This document shows, piece after piece, positions 10,929 through 22,029 of a DNA stretch of 64,000 nt. The number at the start of each line of letters is the position of its first letter. Position 1 is the first letter of the stretch. The stretch spans positions 4,308,001 through 4,372,000 of the forward strand of contig NC_066603.1 in assembly GCF_905475345.1 (NCBI RefSeq). The letters run 5' to 3'. The position numbers were made by a program, and so were the translations under genes. The notes below the pieces were generated by a model. That model was not told the origin of the DNA. It did not search any database and worked only from the letters and a program-made list of their open reading frames with translations. Source of the stretch: Vespula vulgaris. Taxonomy: Eukaryota; Arthropoda; Insecta; Hymenoptera; Vespidae.

Positions 10929-11351
10929 AAAGTTATTTGAATTTACTTTATGTACATATATAGGAGCTGAATGATTTTGAATTAATTTAAAAATGAATAA
11001 ATCTAAGCGTATCATCTTTATTTCTTCGTACAGTTTGTGTGTATTAATGTATTTATGTGTCATTCTAATGATCTATATATACTTAAGCATTTTCTGAGAC
11101 GGAGATTTCCATTCAAAAGATCTGATTTTTTTCATAATTCCAGCACTGATGTTAAATGAAATTATACATCTATAAGTTATGATAGATCTTATTAATAATT
11201 TATAGAATAATAATTTTATTGCTTTACTTAGATTTTTTTAATAGAATAATTTTTACCTTTTTGCATTTTATCTAGTTGTATACTTACATGTATATTGTAG
11301 TTCAATTTAAAATCTAAATATATATCCACATAAATAACGAGCAGTCTTTTT

Positions 11352-11398
11352 ATGTGGAATGTTTTTTTATGGGGCATCGCTATCGGGAATACTAAATT
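11352..11398 (-). pseudogene. Possible third decayed tRNA-Asp copy
   Basis: GTGGAATG near 11354 and GGGAATACTAAA near 11385 sit at the same spacing as in the intact tRNA-Asp. The following 'tcgagttcattttgatat' resembles 'tctcgttgtcattttta' after the intact gene. This is weak evidence on its own; it is listed because it continues the series 9717, 10523, 10867. Confidence 0.25.
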
Positions 11399-11799
11399 TT
11401 TTCGAGTTCATTTTGATATCTACGTTTGCATTTGATATTTTACATGTGTATGATTTGAATAGTATTTATTTGTATTGATCTTAATTTTCTAAGTATAGAA
11501 ATAACTCATGAAAATACTTTGAAGCTCTTTTTTATGACGCTCAATTTATTTATTTATTTATTTTTTTTTCATATATTAATAAGTTATATGTAAAGTTTTT
11601 CACGTAACTATTGTTTCCACTATTCTAATCGTACATTTTTAATAAATCATTAATAAACTTGCTAAACAGAATGATAAATTCGGAATTAACCATTCGTTAT
11701 TCCAAACCATTATAGATCTGGAAAAGTTTTATGGATTTTATTTGATACTGCATTACGTCGAAAATTTTATTTTGTAGCATGTTATATATCATCTTTACA

Positions 11800-12215
11800 A
11801 GATGTTTCGGAAAATCTTTTTTTTATAATTTAATTCGTTAATATAATATAATTCGTCTAACTATATTGTATTAAATGCCTATTCAAGATCTATAAATATC
11901 GCACCTACATATTTATTATCCTTTCTTGTCATATTTATTACCTTCATATTTATTATCCTTTTTCTCAACATATTTTTAATGTAAATTTTAAAATTGCGAC
12001 TGGAGCGCTTTAATCTAAAACTGAATTGGTGATGTAGAATAATGTCATATTTCGAGCTGTGAAAAAATATTGCATTATTTATAGTGATCTCGAACACTTT
12101 GTTTGAATAATTTGGCAGCAAACTTACAGAACTTAACTGGTTAAATCACTTCTATCTTTTTTCTTCTTTTTAATTATTATTGTTTCTATCATTATCCATA
12201 TAACATACAATTTAA
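11800..12215 (-). mobile_element. LINE reverse transcriptase fragment (jockey/CR1-like)
   Basis: On the minus strand an 80-codon open stretch (12121-11879) reads LLPNYSNKVFEITINNAI, then KYDIILHHQFSFRLKRSSRN, and ends with YVGAIFIDLE. These match RT motifs usually worded 'LLP.LSKVFEKIIN', 'Q.GFR.GRST' and 'AVFIDLEKAFD'; the Lys after IDLE is now a stop. The preceding stretch (12215-12125) gives a degraded 'DRNNNNYRPISLLP'. Nothing downstream of the first aspartate motif is convincing, so it is a fragment. Confidence 0.6.
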
Positions 12216-12599
12216 TTGTTGAATATAATAGTATAAAAGTAAATATACAATGGCGGTATTTGCTTCAGGAATATATTTAGGACTTCATAAAAACTTAAGG
12301 ATCTTTTATTGTTTAATTTTTTTAGTATGAGTAGAATTCAGCGATTGATATAATGTAGTCTTACGGTACAAATAATTTATTAGAGTTATTGACTTTATTA
12401 CACTTATTTACTTCTATCTCATTTTTTAATTAATCTATTTTCTGTTTAATAATGTTAACGTGTTGTTTTCTGTACATTTCGTTATTTTGCATATAAACTA
12501 TTTTGAAATGAACGCCTAAGAATTTGTAAATTATCATCTATATTTGAAATTGTGTAACTGTTATTTGCCATTAAACTTGTATCATTAAATACCCATTAA

Positions 12600-13770
12600 C
12601 ATAACATAATTTAATGGTTTAATCTAAAATTCCGCTCTTTTGAAAAAGCATTATTTTCTTTGAAAAATAAAACGTGTTAAAAAATGATGTTCTTTCGAGA
12701 TTAATTTATGCACAAATATACAGTTTTCAAAAATTTTGAAAAAGCAGGATCCTAGATTGAACTTTCATCTTTAAAATGAGATCTTACTCATCAAAATCCG
12801 TCAAGAATCACGCCTATTCTTATTCTTGATATAAATGTTATTTTCGACATTTTTTGCGAAAAAAAAAAGTTTTATACAGTGACGTCCCACAAAATCTGCG
12901 GTAAAAAAGAAGCTCCTACTCCCACTATTAATTTTTATATACACTCATGGATTACTTTTCTTATAATTGTCTACTTGTCAGTATATAAACTGATGATGCT
13001 GAGATTTTCTGAACTATTCTAAATTCAAAGAAATACGTTTAACAATACTCACACGGAAAAGCTACGATATCCCACTCGGGCATTTTAATAAGCTTTGAAT
13101 AGATGATTCTATGGCAAAAATGAAGAAATGTGATGTTGTTTATGTTAATAGGTCTAAGTTTTTAAGATATTGTTAAGTTTTAGAAAAATTTGTAATTTCT
13201 TTTATATTTTATAGATTAGAAACATAGAAATTTTACAAACAATGTATAGCACATTGACAAGCATTTAAATTAATAATTTAGGAATTGAGATTGAATAATT
13301 CCATCGGTATTTTTTTTATTATATCGATGCAAACAAAAATAATCGATTAATTTATTCTTTTTTTTATTTAATAGTTTAGTAAAATGTTACTATCCTATTT
13401 CTTATATTTATTTCCTTCATGGATGGTTGACATGAATTTCGCGATAATCTGTGCTAGTTAGGACACAACAGCGATACAATTTTGTTTCGTGTCAAATGCA
13501 TGTAAGGTACACACATTTGCTGATTATTTTGTCAAAAATTAGTGAACATACAAATATACATTATATATTATTTTATATTATTATTACTAATAGGTGAAAT
13601 AATATGCATGAATTAGCCGTATAGATTCTACCTCATAGATAGTGTGGAAATGAATTTATGTTTTAATTTATATTAAAATAATAATATTATTGTTTAATTA
13701 ATAATGGAATATATAACACTCCACTAATTATTTTTGATAAAACATTCGATAAAATCTTGTTTTTTGTATA
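12600..13770 (+). repeat. Repeat family A, copy 1
   Basis: Diverged copy of a ~1.7-2-kb noncoding repeat present at least four times here. It shares ordered blocks with the copies at 22.0, 40.2 and 47.4-49.2 kb. These are the 'ttcatctttaaaatgag...tcaagaatcacgcctatt' block near 12765-12820, the 'ttttatacagtgacg...aaatctgcggtaaaa' block near 12870-12905, 'ctgagattttctgaac' near 13000, 'cactcgggcattttaa' near 13072 and 'atggttgacatgaatttc' near 13422. 'gtgtggaaatgaatttatgttttaattt' near 13640 is another. The copy is interrupted at about 13775 by an (AAT)n array. No transposase is recognisable. Confidence 0.6.
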
Positions 13771-13772
13771 TA

Positions 13773-13775
<3 letters not shown>

Positions 13776-13844
<69 letters not shown>

Positions 13845-13845
13845 G
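13776..13845. repeat. (AAT)n microsatellite
   Basis: More than 20 uninterrupted AAT units, placed exactly where copy 1 of family A stops. Confidence 0.95.
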
Positions 13846-14094
13846 TATATAAATATTATATATATCATGTATATTTTATATTACAATAATAAAAAGAATG
13901 GTGAAATTTTATTATTTGAAATTACATTGATGAAATACATTGAAATGTTACTATTTGAAAGCTTAGAATTAATCATCATAAACATGTGCTTCTAAAATAT
14001 ATGCCGATTCTCGAATTGGAAGATTACGAGTTTTATGGAAATCAATAATTTTAAGCAAAAGCACTCATAATAAATATACGTATATTCTTTTACT

Positions 14095-14400
14095 TCTTCT
14101 TATGAATGTTCTTATTATTATATTATTATATTATATATTATTATTATGATAATAGTAGTAGTAACAGTAATAATATAATAAATAATATGCAAATGAATTT
14201 GTGTTTTGGTCTTTATAAAAATAATATATAATATATATGTTCACTAATTATTATTTTTGAAAAAACATTCGACGATTATATATACTTTATCAAATTGTCA
14301 TTAAATACGAAAAAAAAGGTTTCTAGATTAAACCTTCATCTTTAAAAAAAAACTTGTTCATCTAAATAGGTCAAAAATTATACGTATTTTTATTGTTTAA
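14095..14400 (-). repeat. Inverted fragment of repeat family A
   Basis: On the plus strand this reads in the same direction as copy 4 at 47.4-49.2 kb. It has 'gttcttattattatattattatat', 'aatagtagtagtaacagtaata', then 'gttcactaattattatttttga' and 'tatactttatcaaattgtcat'. It is therefore a family A piece opposite in orientation to copy 1, only ~300 bp away. The 'ttctagattaaaccttcatcttta' motif near 14322 closes it. Confidence 0.5.
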
Positions 14401-15747
14401 ACTATTTTAAATAGGGATAATGAACAACCTTATTTTAATGTAGTTCCAAATATATTCCAATTTTGTTCTTATTACAACGAGCCATTTACTTGCAAACTCC
14501 AAACTATAATATTATGTTATTTTTATTATTATATTTATGTTTATTAGGAAATGGTTATATTTTAATAATATGTGATATAATAAAAATATACAATTTCTCT
14601 ACGCGTTCCGTTATAAATAACAAGATAATAAAAAAAAAATAATAAAAATAAAACATCTTATAATACAAAAATCGTATTTCCCTTTTTGTCTTTTTTCATT
14701 TCTTCATTTAACATTCTGATTAACAATTTTTAATAATTAATAATTGTAATATACAATCTAATCAACTAAATGTAATTTTATATGATAGAAGTTAATATAT
14801 ATGTATGTATAAAGGATAATATAAAATACAATATATATAAATTTAACTTTTTTACTTCTGTGTAACTAACTCTACATAGCATTGACGTATTCTGAGCAAC
14901 TAGTAAAAAATTCGATTATTTTTATACACCTCAATGTTGATAAAATTTTTCTAATAATCAAGATATTATCATGTGATTTTTTTCTATTTGCTACGTAAAT
15001 GTTAAATATAGTTAAAATTTAAATATTTTTGTAATTGTAAAAAAACACTACATCATCAACTGAAAGAATATAACAAAGAATATTAAAATATTTAATTCTA
15101 CTTGATTTGTGGTAATTTCCTAAATTTTTAGGAAATCACTAGCGTTACACAAATATCTAAGGTACAATAAGGGAGCTTTCTAGATAGAGATTATATATAT
15201 ATAACACATGCGATTTCTTCTCTATTGATTTATCATCGAGCGCATAAGTATGCATATGTGAACTGTAGAAAGAAAAAGCGTAATAAAATTTGTCATTTGT
15301 AAAGTTTGTCAAATTCACTGAAAGCTACGCTACAGTATATAATAACAGATATATATCTTAAAAATTGTAGTAATTATTATCATTTAACTGATATAAATAG
15401 TAAACAGAAATTTATTTTACAAAGAAAAAGCTGTCTAATGTCAAGATTGTGTTAATTTGAAATATGAATTTTATTTTATCATAAAAATGTGTATATAAAA
15501 AAAAATAAAATTCTAATTATAGAATTCTTTTTTGTAAATTATAAATAATTATATTTGGATATTACACATTTCATGAATTTATTAAAAGAAAAAATATATT
15601 TAAAATGAAAATATGAAATATAATATTTAAAATAAGAATATAAAATTTATAAAGTAACAATGTATGTTTAGTGTATAATTATGAAATATTCTAAATATTT
15701 AAATAATCAATTAATGAAATTCAACCCAATTTTAGTTAAAGGAAATA
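14401..15747. other. AT-rich spacer
   Basis: About 1.3 kb of AT-rich DNA. I see no exon-like sequence and no recognisable repeat boundary. It lies directly upstream of the Gemin5-like pseudogene and could hold its former promoter, but nothing identifiable remains. Confidence 0.4.
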
Positions 15748-18700
15748 AACGAAGTAACTTTACTACCTTCTTCAAATTGGTACTTGAATAATTTTACATG
15801 TTCCAAAGATGGAACTATTATATAAATTAGAGATGTTATTGTAATTGCAAAGCATCAATAAAAAAATAAAATATTAAATTATTTTATCATTAAAGATACC
15901 GATATAGATAGAATCAAATTATTAGCTTTTTTACTCGAGTATGGACAGGAAAATAAAAATCTATTACTTTCTGATGATGGTGAATTTACAGTGAGAATAT
16001 GGAACTTAGATAATCTCTTTGCAATTATGGCTTACTCATATCAAGATATACATGGTTCAATGTTTGTAATATAAACTTTAATTATTATTACTAAATAATA
16101 TATACTTTTGATTTTTTAGACAAAGCAAGATACTATAGTAGTTGATTGGTGTCTTAAAGATCTCAATATGATATACTGTATTAGTACAGATGGTTTACTA
16201 ATATCTTGGAATGTATCTTTCAATACTTGTTATTCAATCTCATTAGGAAAATTGACAGCAATTTACCTATTTATCTGTCTACATAATCTTGTTACTATAG
16301 GTTCTAAAGGTGGACTGGTTTATAATGAGACATATATGGACATATGGAACAGGTTCTGCATCATATAAATTAAATGGCCATGATACAAAAATATATAGTT
16401 TATCTTGGTATCCAGTAGAACACAATATTCTAAACAATGAAAATAATAGAGATGTGGTCTTAGATTCTGATGCAAAAGATAAATCTATATTTTTATGGAG
16501 AGCTAAGGTGGAGATGGTAGATACCAAATGGAAATTACTCTTCCAAATGCACTACTTGACTTTTGTCAACATCGAAATAAGCCAAATGTATTCATTGATA
16601 ACTGGATTTCTGTTTGTTGGGCAGAACTAAAACTTTTACTTACTAGTTCATTTTGGGAAGAACTTCCTTGAGATTTGAAAATGCTGAATAAACATAAATC
16701 TGTGTGTAAAATGGTTCATCCTTGTTGTAATAAAACATTATTTTCTATTGTAATAGTATTATATGTTTACGAAACTATTAATGATAGTTAAAGAATAAAA
16801 AACTGGTCAGTAAAGTAAATAATTTTAGAACATGATTATAAATAGATTTGATAGTAAAAATAAATTTATATGTAAAATTATTAAGAATTATAGTGTGGAC
16901 ATCAGCTCAAGATTGTCAGATTATTTTCTGTAATTTAAAAAAAGACAATTATAAAACAGAATATAATATTCCTACTCGAGGATTTCTTTTATATAACTAT
17001 TTGTCTTGTAGATACTTCATGAAATGCACTTGGTGTAAGTGATAGAATGTTATATATCTGCAACTTATTTGAAGCACATAAAACTTCTTTTGAGATTACT
17101 ATGTTATGGCAAAAGATAAAAAGCAATTTAAGATTTGTAAGCTCTTCTTAAACATTATATTATATGATTATATTTAATTCCTCTACAAATATCATAATGT
17201 AATAGCATAATATTCAGATTGCATGGCATCCAGTAAATGAAAATATAATAGCTTATGGAATTGCAGGTTTAATATAAATAGTAATAAACCGCCAAAATTA
17301 TACAGCAGTACTTTCTTTATTTACTGAAAATATAAATCTTTCTGCAATTATTAATAATAAAAATACGTATATATTATAGACATCAAATATTTAAACTCTT
17401 AATTCTAGTCGTCAAATTTATTTTTTATTAAAATTATTCTTACTCTTTTATATTTTAGGACATAGCATGAAATATGTGAAGCATATGCAAATCAATTGAT
17501 ACTTGAGTGAAATCCAACTAAGATAGTGTCATACTTACTTTGCATCCATAAGATTTATAAAGTGGTAGATGTTCTTCAAAATGCACAAATGTTTAAAGAA
17601 GCTTATTGTCTTGTTAAATCTAAATTAGATTCTAATGACACAATGATAAAAACAATACTACAAAGTTATGCAAATTATGAATTTAAAAAAGATCATTTTG
17701 AAGCTACAGCTCATTGATATGATATACAAATTTGTTACTTTATTATACATGATAATTGTCTATTATGATTAATTTTAGTTATGTAAAATTAGGAGCTTAT
17801 TCAGAAGCCATCTTTTTATTAGCACCTAAAAAAGATATAGAAAGTTTGATTTGAGCTACTAAATTAGAATTGTTATCTAATGAGAATATTTTAAGCAAAT
17901 CATTAGTAGAGCAAGCTATAATAAAAACATTAAAAAATTTGTATATATCTCTTGCAGAAGATATAAAATTTCCACAAACTAAGCAAAGAGTATATATTTT
18001 AAGAATTTTTAATTACGGTAATGTAGTACATAATATAAATGTACAGTATTTAGATTTACAATATTTTTTCAATTTTTTAAAAGTATTTAAAAAATTAGAA
18101 AAGATATTGGAAACAAAAATAGAAAAATGTACAATTTATTCTTGGTTAAAGTGTGAACTTAAAGATGGTATGTTACAGATTTTATCGATAATTAAGCTAT
18201 AATAATTATATTCATGAAAGAATTGTGATATTTAAAATAAAATAAATTTGAATTTATACTCTATTTCAGTTGTGAATAAACGTTATTGACCAATTAACAA
18301 TGGCAATAATTTGTGATACAGTGGAAAAACGATTAGTTCATTTGATTAATATATGAAGTATTATTTCTTAATTTAAAATACTGCAGCGCAAATATATAAT
18401 AAATCCTGAAAATTCTTTTATTGAAGTATTTATAAATATAAATAATAAAAGTCCTACAGAAAAGAAAAGTATTTATCCACGAAAATGTTTTCTATTTAAA
18501 AGTTCACAAACTTATTTGTGCATTAAACTTTTAAATTGGATTGTACATAATACTAATCTATCTGTAAATGATAAAAACATTCGAATAGAAGCTCAAATAG
18601 TTTTTAATTTAGATATAATTGATATGATGTTATTAAATATTTTTGTTATTAGTTAATATCTATAAATAATGAAATATACTTATAATATTTTAATTTACTT

Positions 18701-18960
18701 TGCATCATATTATAAGTAAAACACAAAAGATAGATGAAAATACAATTAATGAATACTAATTGTATGCCCTTATTAAAAAAGCTTGATGACATTAAAAAGG
18801 AAAAATGAAAAAAAAAAACGATTTATCAATGAACATATACGTACACCAAGTCCTATTTTAGCATATAGTGAAGCTAATGAATTAAAGTTTTCTAATGAAA
18901 ACATTATAATTAATTTTTTAGCCAGATTGAACTTGATATGGATAGAAGCTGTTAGGTAAC
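15748..18960 (+). pseudogene. Gemin5-like pseudogene (WD40/TPR protein), non-processed
   Basis: Gemin5 is the WD40 subunit of the SMN complex that binds snRNA. Plus-strand pieces follow that protein's order. The N-terminus (NEVTLLPSSNWYLNNFTCSK, 15751-) has its start codon changed to ATA. A first WD repeat ends VRIWNLDNL near 16010. Further WD40 pieces include KLNGHDTKIYSLSWYPVEHN (~16365-16425), KDKSIFLWRAK, NWISVCWAELKLLLTSSFW (~16600-16655) and VWTSAQDCQIIFCNLKKDNY (~16890). More follow at FEITMLWQKIKSN (~17085) and AWHPVNENIIAYG (~17220). A helical/TPR-like part has CEAYANQLILE, SYLLCIHKIYKVVDVLQNA and AQMFKEAYCLVKSK (17470-17620). YVKLGAYSEAIFLLAPKKD follows (~17778), then a C-terminal piece TPSPILAYSEANEL (~18850). 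Stops include TGA near 16671 and TAG for Trp near 17463. A 54-bp GT..AG intron (16066-16119) remains, so this is not a retrocopy. The WD40-TPR junction is deleted. Confidence 0.8.
16066..16119 (+). other. Retained intron in the Gemin5-like pseudogene
   Basis: GTAATATAAAC...TTTTTTAG separates the WD40-coding pieces ending SMF and starting TKQDTIVVDWC. The splice signals and pyrimidine tract are intact. Two further candidate introns lie at about 17267-17458 and 17717-17778. In the last one the donor appears mutated (TGATATGA where TGGTATGA is expected), while the TTTTAG acceptor remains. Confidence 0.6.
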
Positions 18961-19811
18961 TAGTATAAACTATATTCAACAGAAAACAGGAAAAATAAAA
19001 ATTGGACTTTGAAGACATGTGTATTGTAAATATATTTGAAAAATAGATGTGTGTGTAGTTTTATAGTTTTTTTCATTTATTTCAATATTTCACTTATTTA
19101 AATTTTGTTTTTTATATAGTATCACATTCATTAGAACAAAATTGATATATATATTTAATATAATAAAAGCTATGAAATTATTAACCTATTATATAATTTT
19201 AGACAAATTTGAAATATTCCCACAAAGTTATAATGCAACTCTTAATACATAAAAATTATTTACTGTCCATTGAAATTTGATTGTGTCTATTATGACTTTT
19301 TCTTTTAAATCAATGCAAATCATTTGCTAGTACTATTCATTAGAAGAGAATTTTATACAATAGATTTAGTCTGATAAATTTAATTTAATTATATGCGTAA
19401 TCTATATCTCGTCCATTGTCATTAATAACAATCGGTATACATTTGATAAAATTAAGCGGTATAACCTACAAAGTATCGGTATTTTATTTTCAAAACAAAA
19501 TATAATTATACAAAAAACATAATATACAGTGGATAATTGATATAGTTAACAAGTTACTCAAATTTTTGTTCAAAATGTTTACATGCATGATATTACTAAC
19601 ATTTTTTCGTATGTTTAATAAGTTATCTTTACAAATTAAAATATTTTTTTTTTTTATACATAATACTTAAGTGTAACTGCAACTTTAGTAGATAGGAGAA
19701 TACAATTTACGAGTGATTGTATGATTGATTACGGAAAACTTGTTTTTATTCTTCTACGTAACTAAACTATCTATAATAATATATAAGAACTTGGAATATG
19801 TATATGTTAGG
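18961..19811. other. AT-rich spacer
   Basis: AT-rich DNA between the pseudogene and the family B element. No gene or clear repeat is seen. Confidence 0.5.
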
Positions 19812-21434
19812 TGTTACATCCTATGTCAACCTGAAACGATAGAAATTAAACTATAAATCGCGACTCTAAATTTTTGCGACTAATAGCAGCTGTACTAATT
19901 CTACCAATCAGGAGGTGGACTTTACTGGCAAGCTTCGCTGCTAGCCAATCCTTGTAGTCCGAGACATTGCGAAATCGGAGGTAAATTGCAGTGCAGCCAA
20001 TCGTCGAAAATAAAGTAGGTGCTATTTAATTGGTTCGTACACCCCGTTTGACATACTGTTAAGTGCCAGTATTATATCATTTAATTGCACTCATGCAATA
20101 TAAGTTGGGTAAGGCCGAAAGGACGCATAATCTCACCACGTAGAAACTAGGAAATGTAATTTTTCTGAGACTTTTGCTTAGTGACATGTAACACAAGTGT
20201 TATTTGAAGTACGGGCCTTAGAAAAGTAAATTCCCTTCGAGGAATTCCTGCTACATGAGATGATGTGTTTTTTGGCCTTAACTTGCTGTATGCAGTTCTA
20301 TGGCACGGAATCGGCACCCAACGGTATGCCAAGCGGTGCAGGCAAGTCAATCAAATGATATTTATCTTTACTTTGGGCGAATGGAATGCTTGGTTTACCC
20401 AAATTTCGGTAATGAGGATTGGCTGACGGAGATAGGACGATTCCCTTGTCTGGGCTCGATTGGCTCAGTCATTGAAGAAAGTAGAATTGATTGGCGATGA
20501 AATCAAACAAACGAGCTTGCCAACTGTGTCACGGAGAACGAATTCCTTGATCGCGTTTAAGCGATTTGTAAATAAAAGTGGAATTGAGATTCGTCTCAAT
20601 TAGAATTCGAAAAACGAGTCGCTTCCGTAGACATAACCGGGATTATTAATTTAGATTGTTTTAATAATGCTCAATTTATTTAAAACAATAACGAATAGAT
20701 ACAAGAGTAATGACCGATTAGAGACAATAATAATAACTAAAGAATAAGTAAAAATGAATAACAGAAAATAACCGTAACAAAGATTGAGTCAAATAGATCG
20801 TAAGCAATAACTTGATGATTAGTACAATGAAGAATCTAAGTAATATTAAACCAAGCAATAATCGTAACAATTAATACTGCGAAATGATCTAAGCAACAAT
20901 AATCTAAAAAAAATAATAGTAATAATTAATACAGCAAAATGATCTAAGCGACAATAATCATAATAATAATCATAACAATAAATACAATGAAATGATCTTA
21001 GCGTTAATAATCATAAAAATCATAATCGTCAACACGGCGTATGTGGTCGATTAAATAAAGAATGTTGCACAATCAGCGAGGAGTGATTTGCCGTGGTGTC
21101 GTCATTGGTCCGTTACAGCTCTAACTGACGGCGAGATGTCTAATGGTGATTAGGGGCGTTTGGGATGCTGCGTGCTGGTAGGGATAAGGCTTTGTGGATT
21201 CTACGCACGTGTCTCACATTTTTATGGCGTCCGTGTTCTTTCGCTTCCCATTGTTAGGCACGTTTCTCTTTGTACACTGATAGGAATCTTTGTTCATATT
21301 TATGATAGAACTCATATTTCATTTTTATCTTGATTAGCGTAGGTTCCCATTTCTATTCTACAAAGGAGGAGATATCGCTTATCTAATAGTTACATAGTTC
21401 TATTTGAAGTCTACGGTCAGCGTAGGACGTAACA
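19812..21434. mobile_element. Family B element with inverted ends
   Basis: A ~1.62-kb GC-richer island. The left end TGTTACATCCTATGTCAACC and the reverse complement of the right end TGTTACGTCCTACGCTGACC are inverted repeats. The left arm shares ATCGCGACTCTAAAT with the arm at 7.3 kb. The right arm shares the GGACCAATGAC...CGGCAA block with the promoter-like part of that arm (here near 21105-21060). CCAAT/ATTGG boxes are dense in both arms, for example near 19910, 19945, 19998, 20028, 20420, 20458 and 20490. The core has a ~54-bp tandem repeat. Two small ORFs inside (20147-20350 minus, 20300-20500 plus) have no recognisable domain. It could be a non-autonomous DNA transposon or foldback-like element, or an unusual solo LTR (TG...CA termini). 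No target-site duplication is evident. Confidence 0.55.
20690..21015. repeat. ~54-bp tandem repeat inside the family B element
   Basis: The unit core 'aaatgatctaagc' plus 'aacaataatca' recurs at about 20882, 20937 and 20990 (spacings 55 and 53). Weaker copies lie near 20829 ('gaatctaagtaata') and 20788 ('atagatcgtaagcaataa'). Degenerate units may start near 20692. Confidence 0.65.
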
Positions 21435-22029
21435 CAGATTTACAATTTTGTACGATCTAACAGGTGGTGCTAGTAATGATGTTCAGCATTCTGATTGACT
21501 AATGATTTTAAAACGCTATAAAAAATATGATTCGATGTTAATCTTAAAATTTTCGTTAGTCAAGGAGACATGCGAGTCTTTCAAGTGGTTCTCTTATATT
21601 TTGTGGTATCTGTACTACATAACTTTCAGGGAAGTTGAAGGCATTTTCAACAAAATAGTATTTGTTGATCATTGTAGTATTAATATCAATTAATGCATTG
21701 AATGCTTACCATATTTTAAGTACGATCCCGATGATGCCTATAAAAAGTTCGTAACTGTGCTGCATACAATTAACAATTTCAATTTTTTTCGGGTAAACTA
21801 AAAAAATACGAATCTCTTTTCATAGTTGTTTAATAAATATTTTTATTATCTACTTATTTATTTATTTACAATTTACTTATTTACTTATTATATACTTATT
21901 TATTTATTATTAATAAAGGGAAAAATATATTTCATAATATTAGAAAAAGAATTTTTTTCCACAAGATTACATGTATTTTAATACTGCTTTTAAGGCTGTT
22001 CATCACCCCCGTTTCGTAATGGTTTTCAC
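21435..22029. other. AT-rich spacer
   Basis: Repeats of 'ttatttattta' near 21850-21915. No recognisable gene; the short ORF 21502-21693 has no family features. Confidence 0.5.

Noticed and set aside
13776..13845. Regularly repeated units considered as a CRISPR-like array
   Set aside because: It is a plain AAT microsatellite with no spacers. No CRISPR array is present in the window, and none is expected in a eukaryotic genome.
20829..21015. ~54-bp tandem units considered as an iteron-type origin or satellite
   Set aside because: Only about four to six degenerate units are present, they are confined to one transposon-like element, and there is no replication protein or centromeric context.
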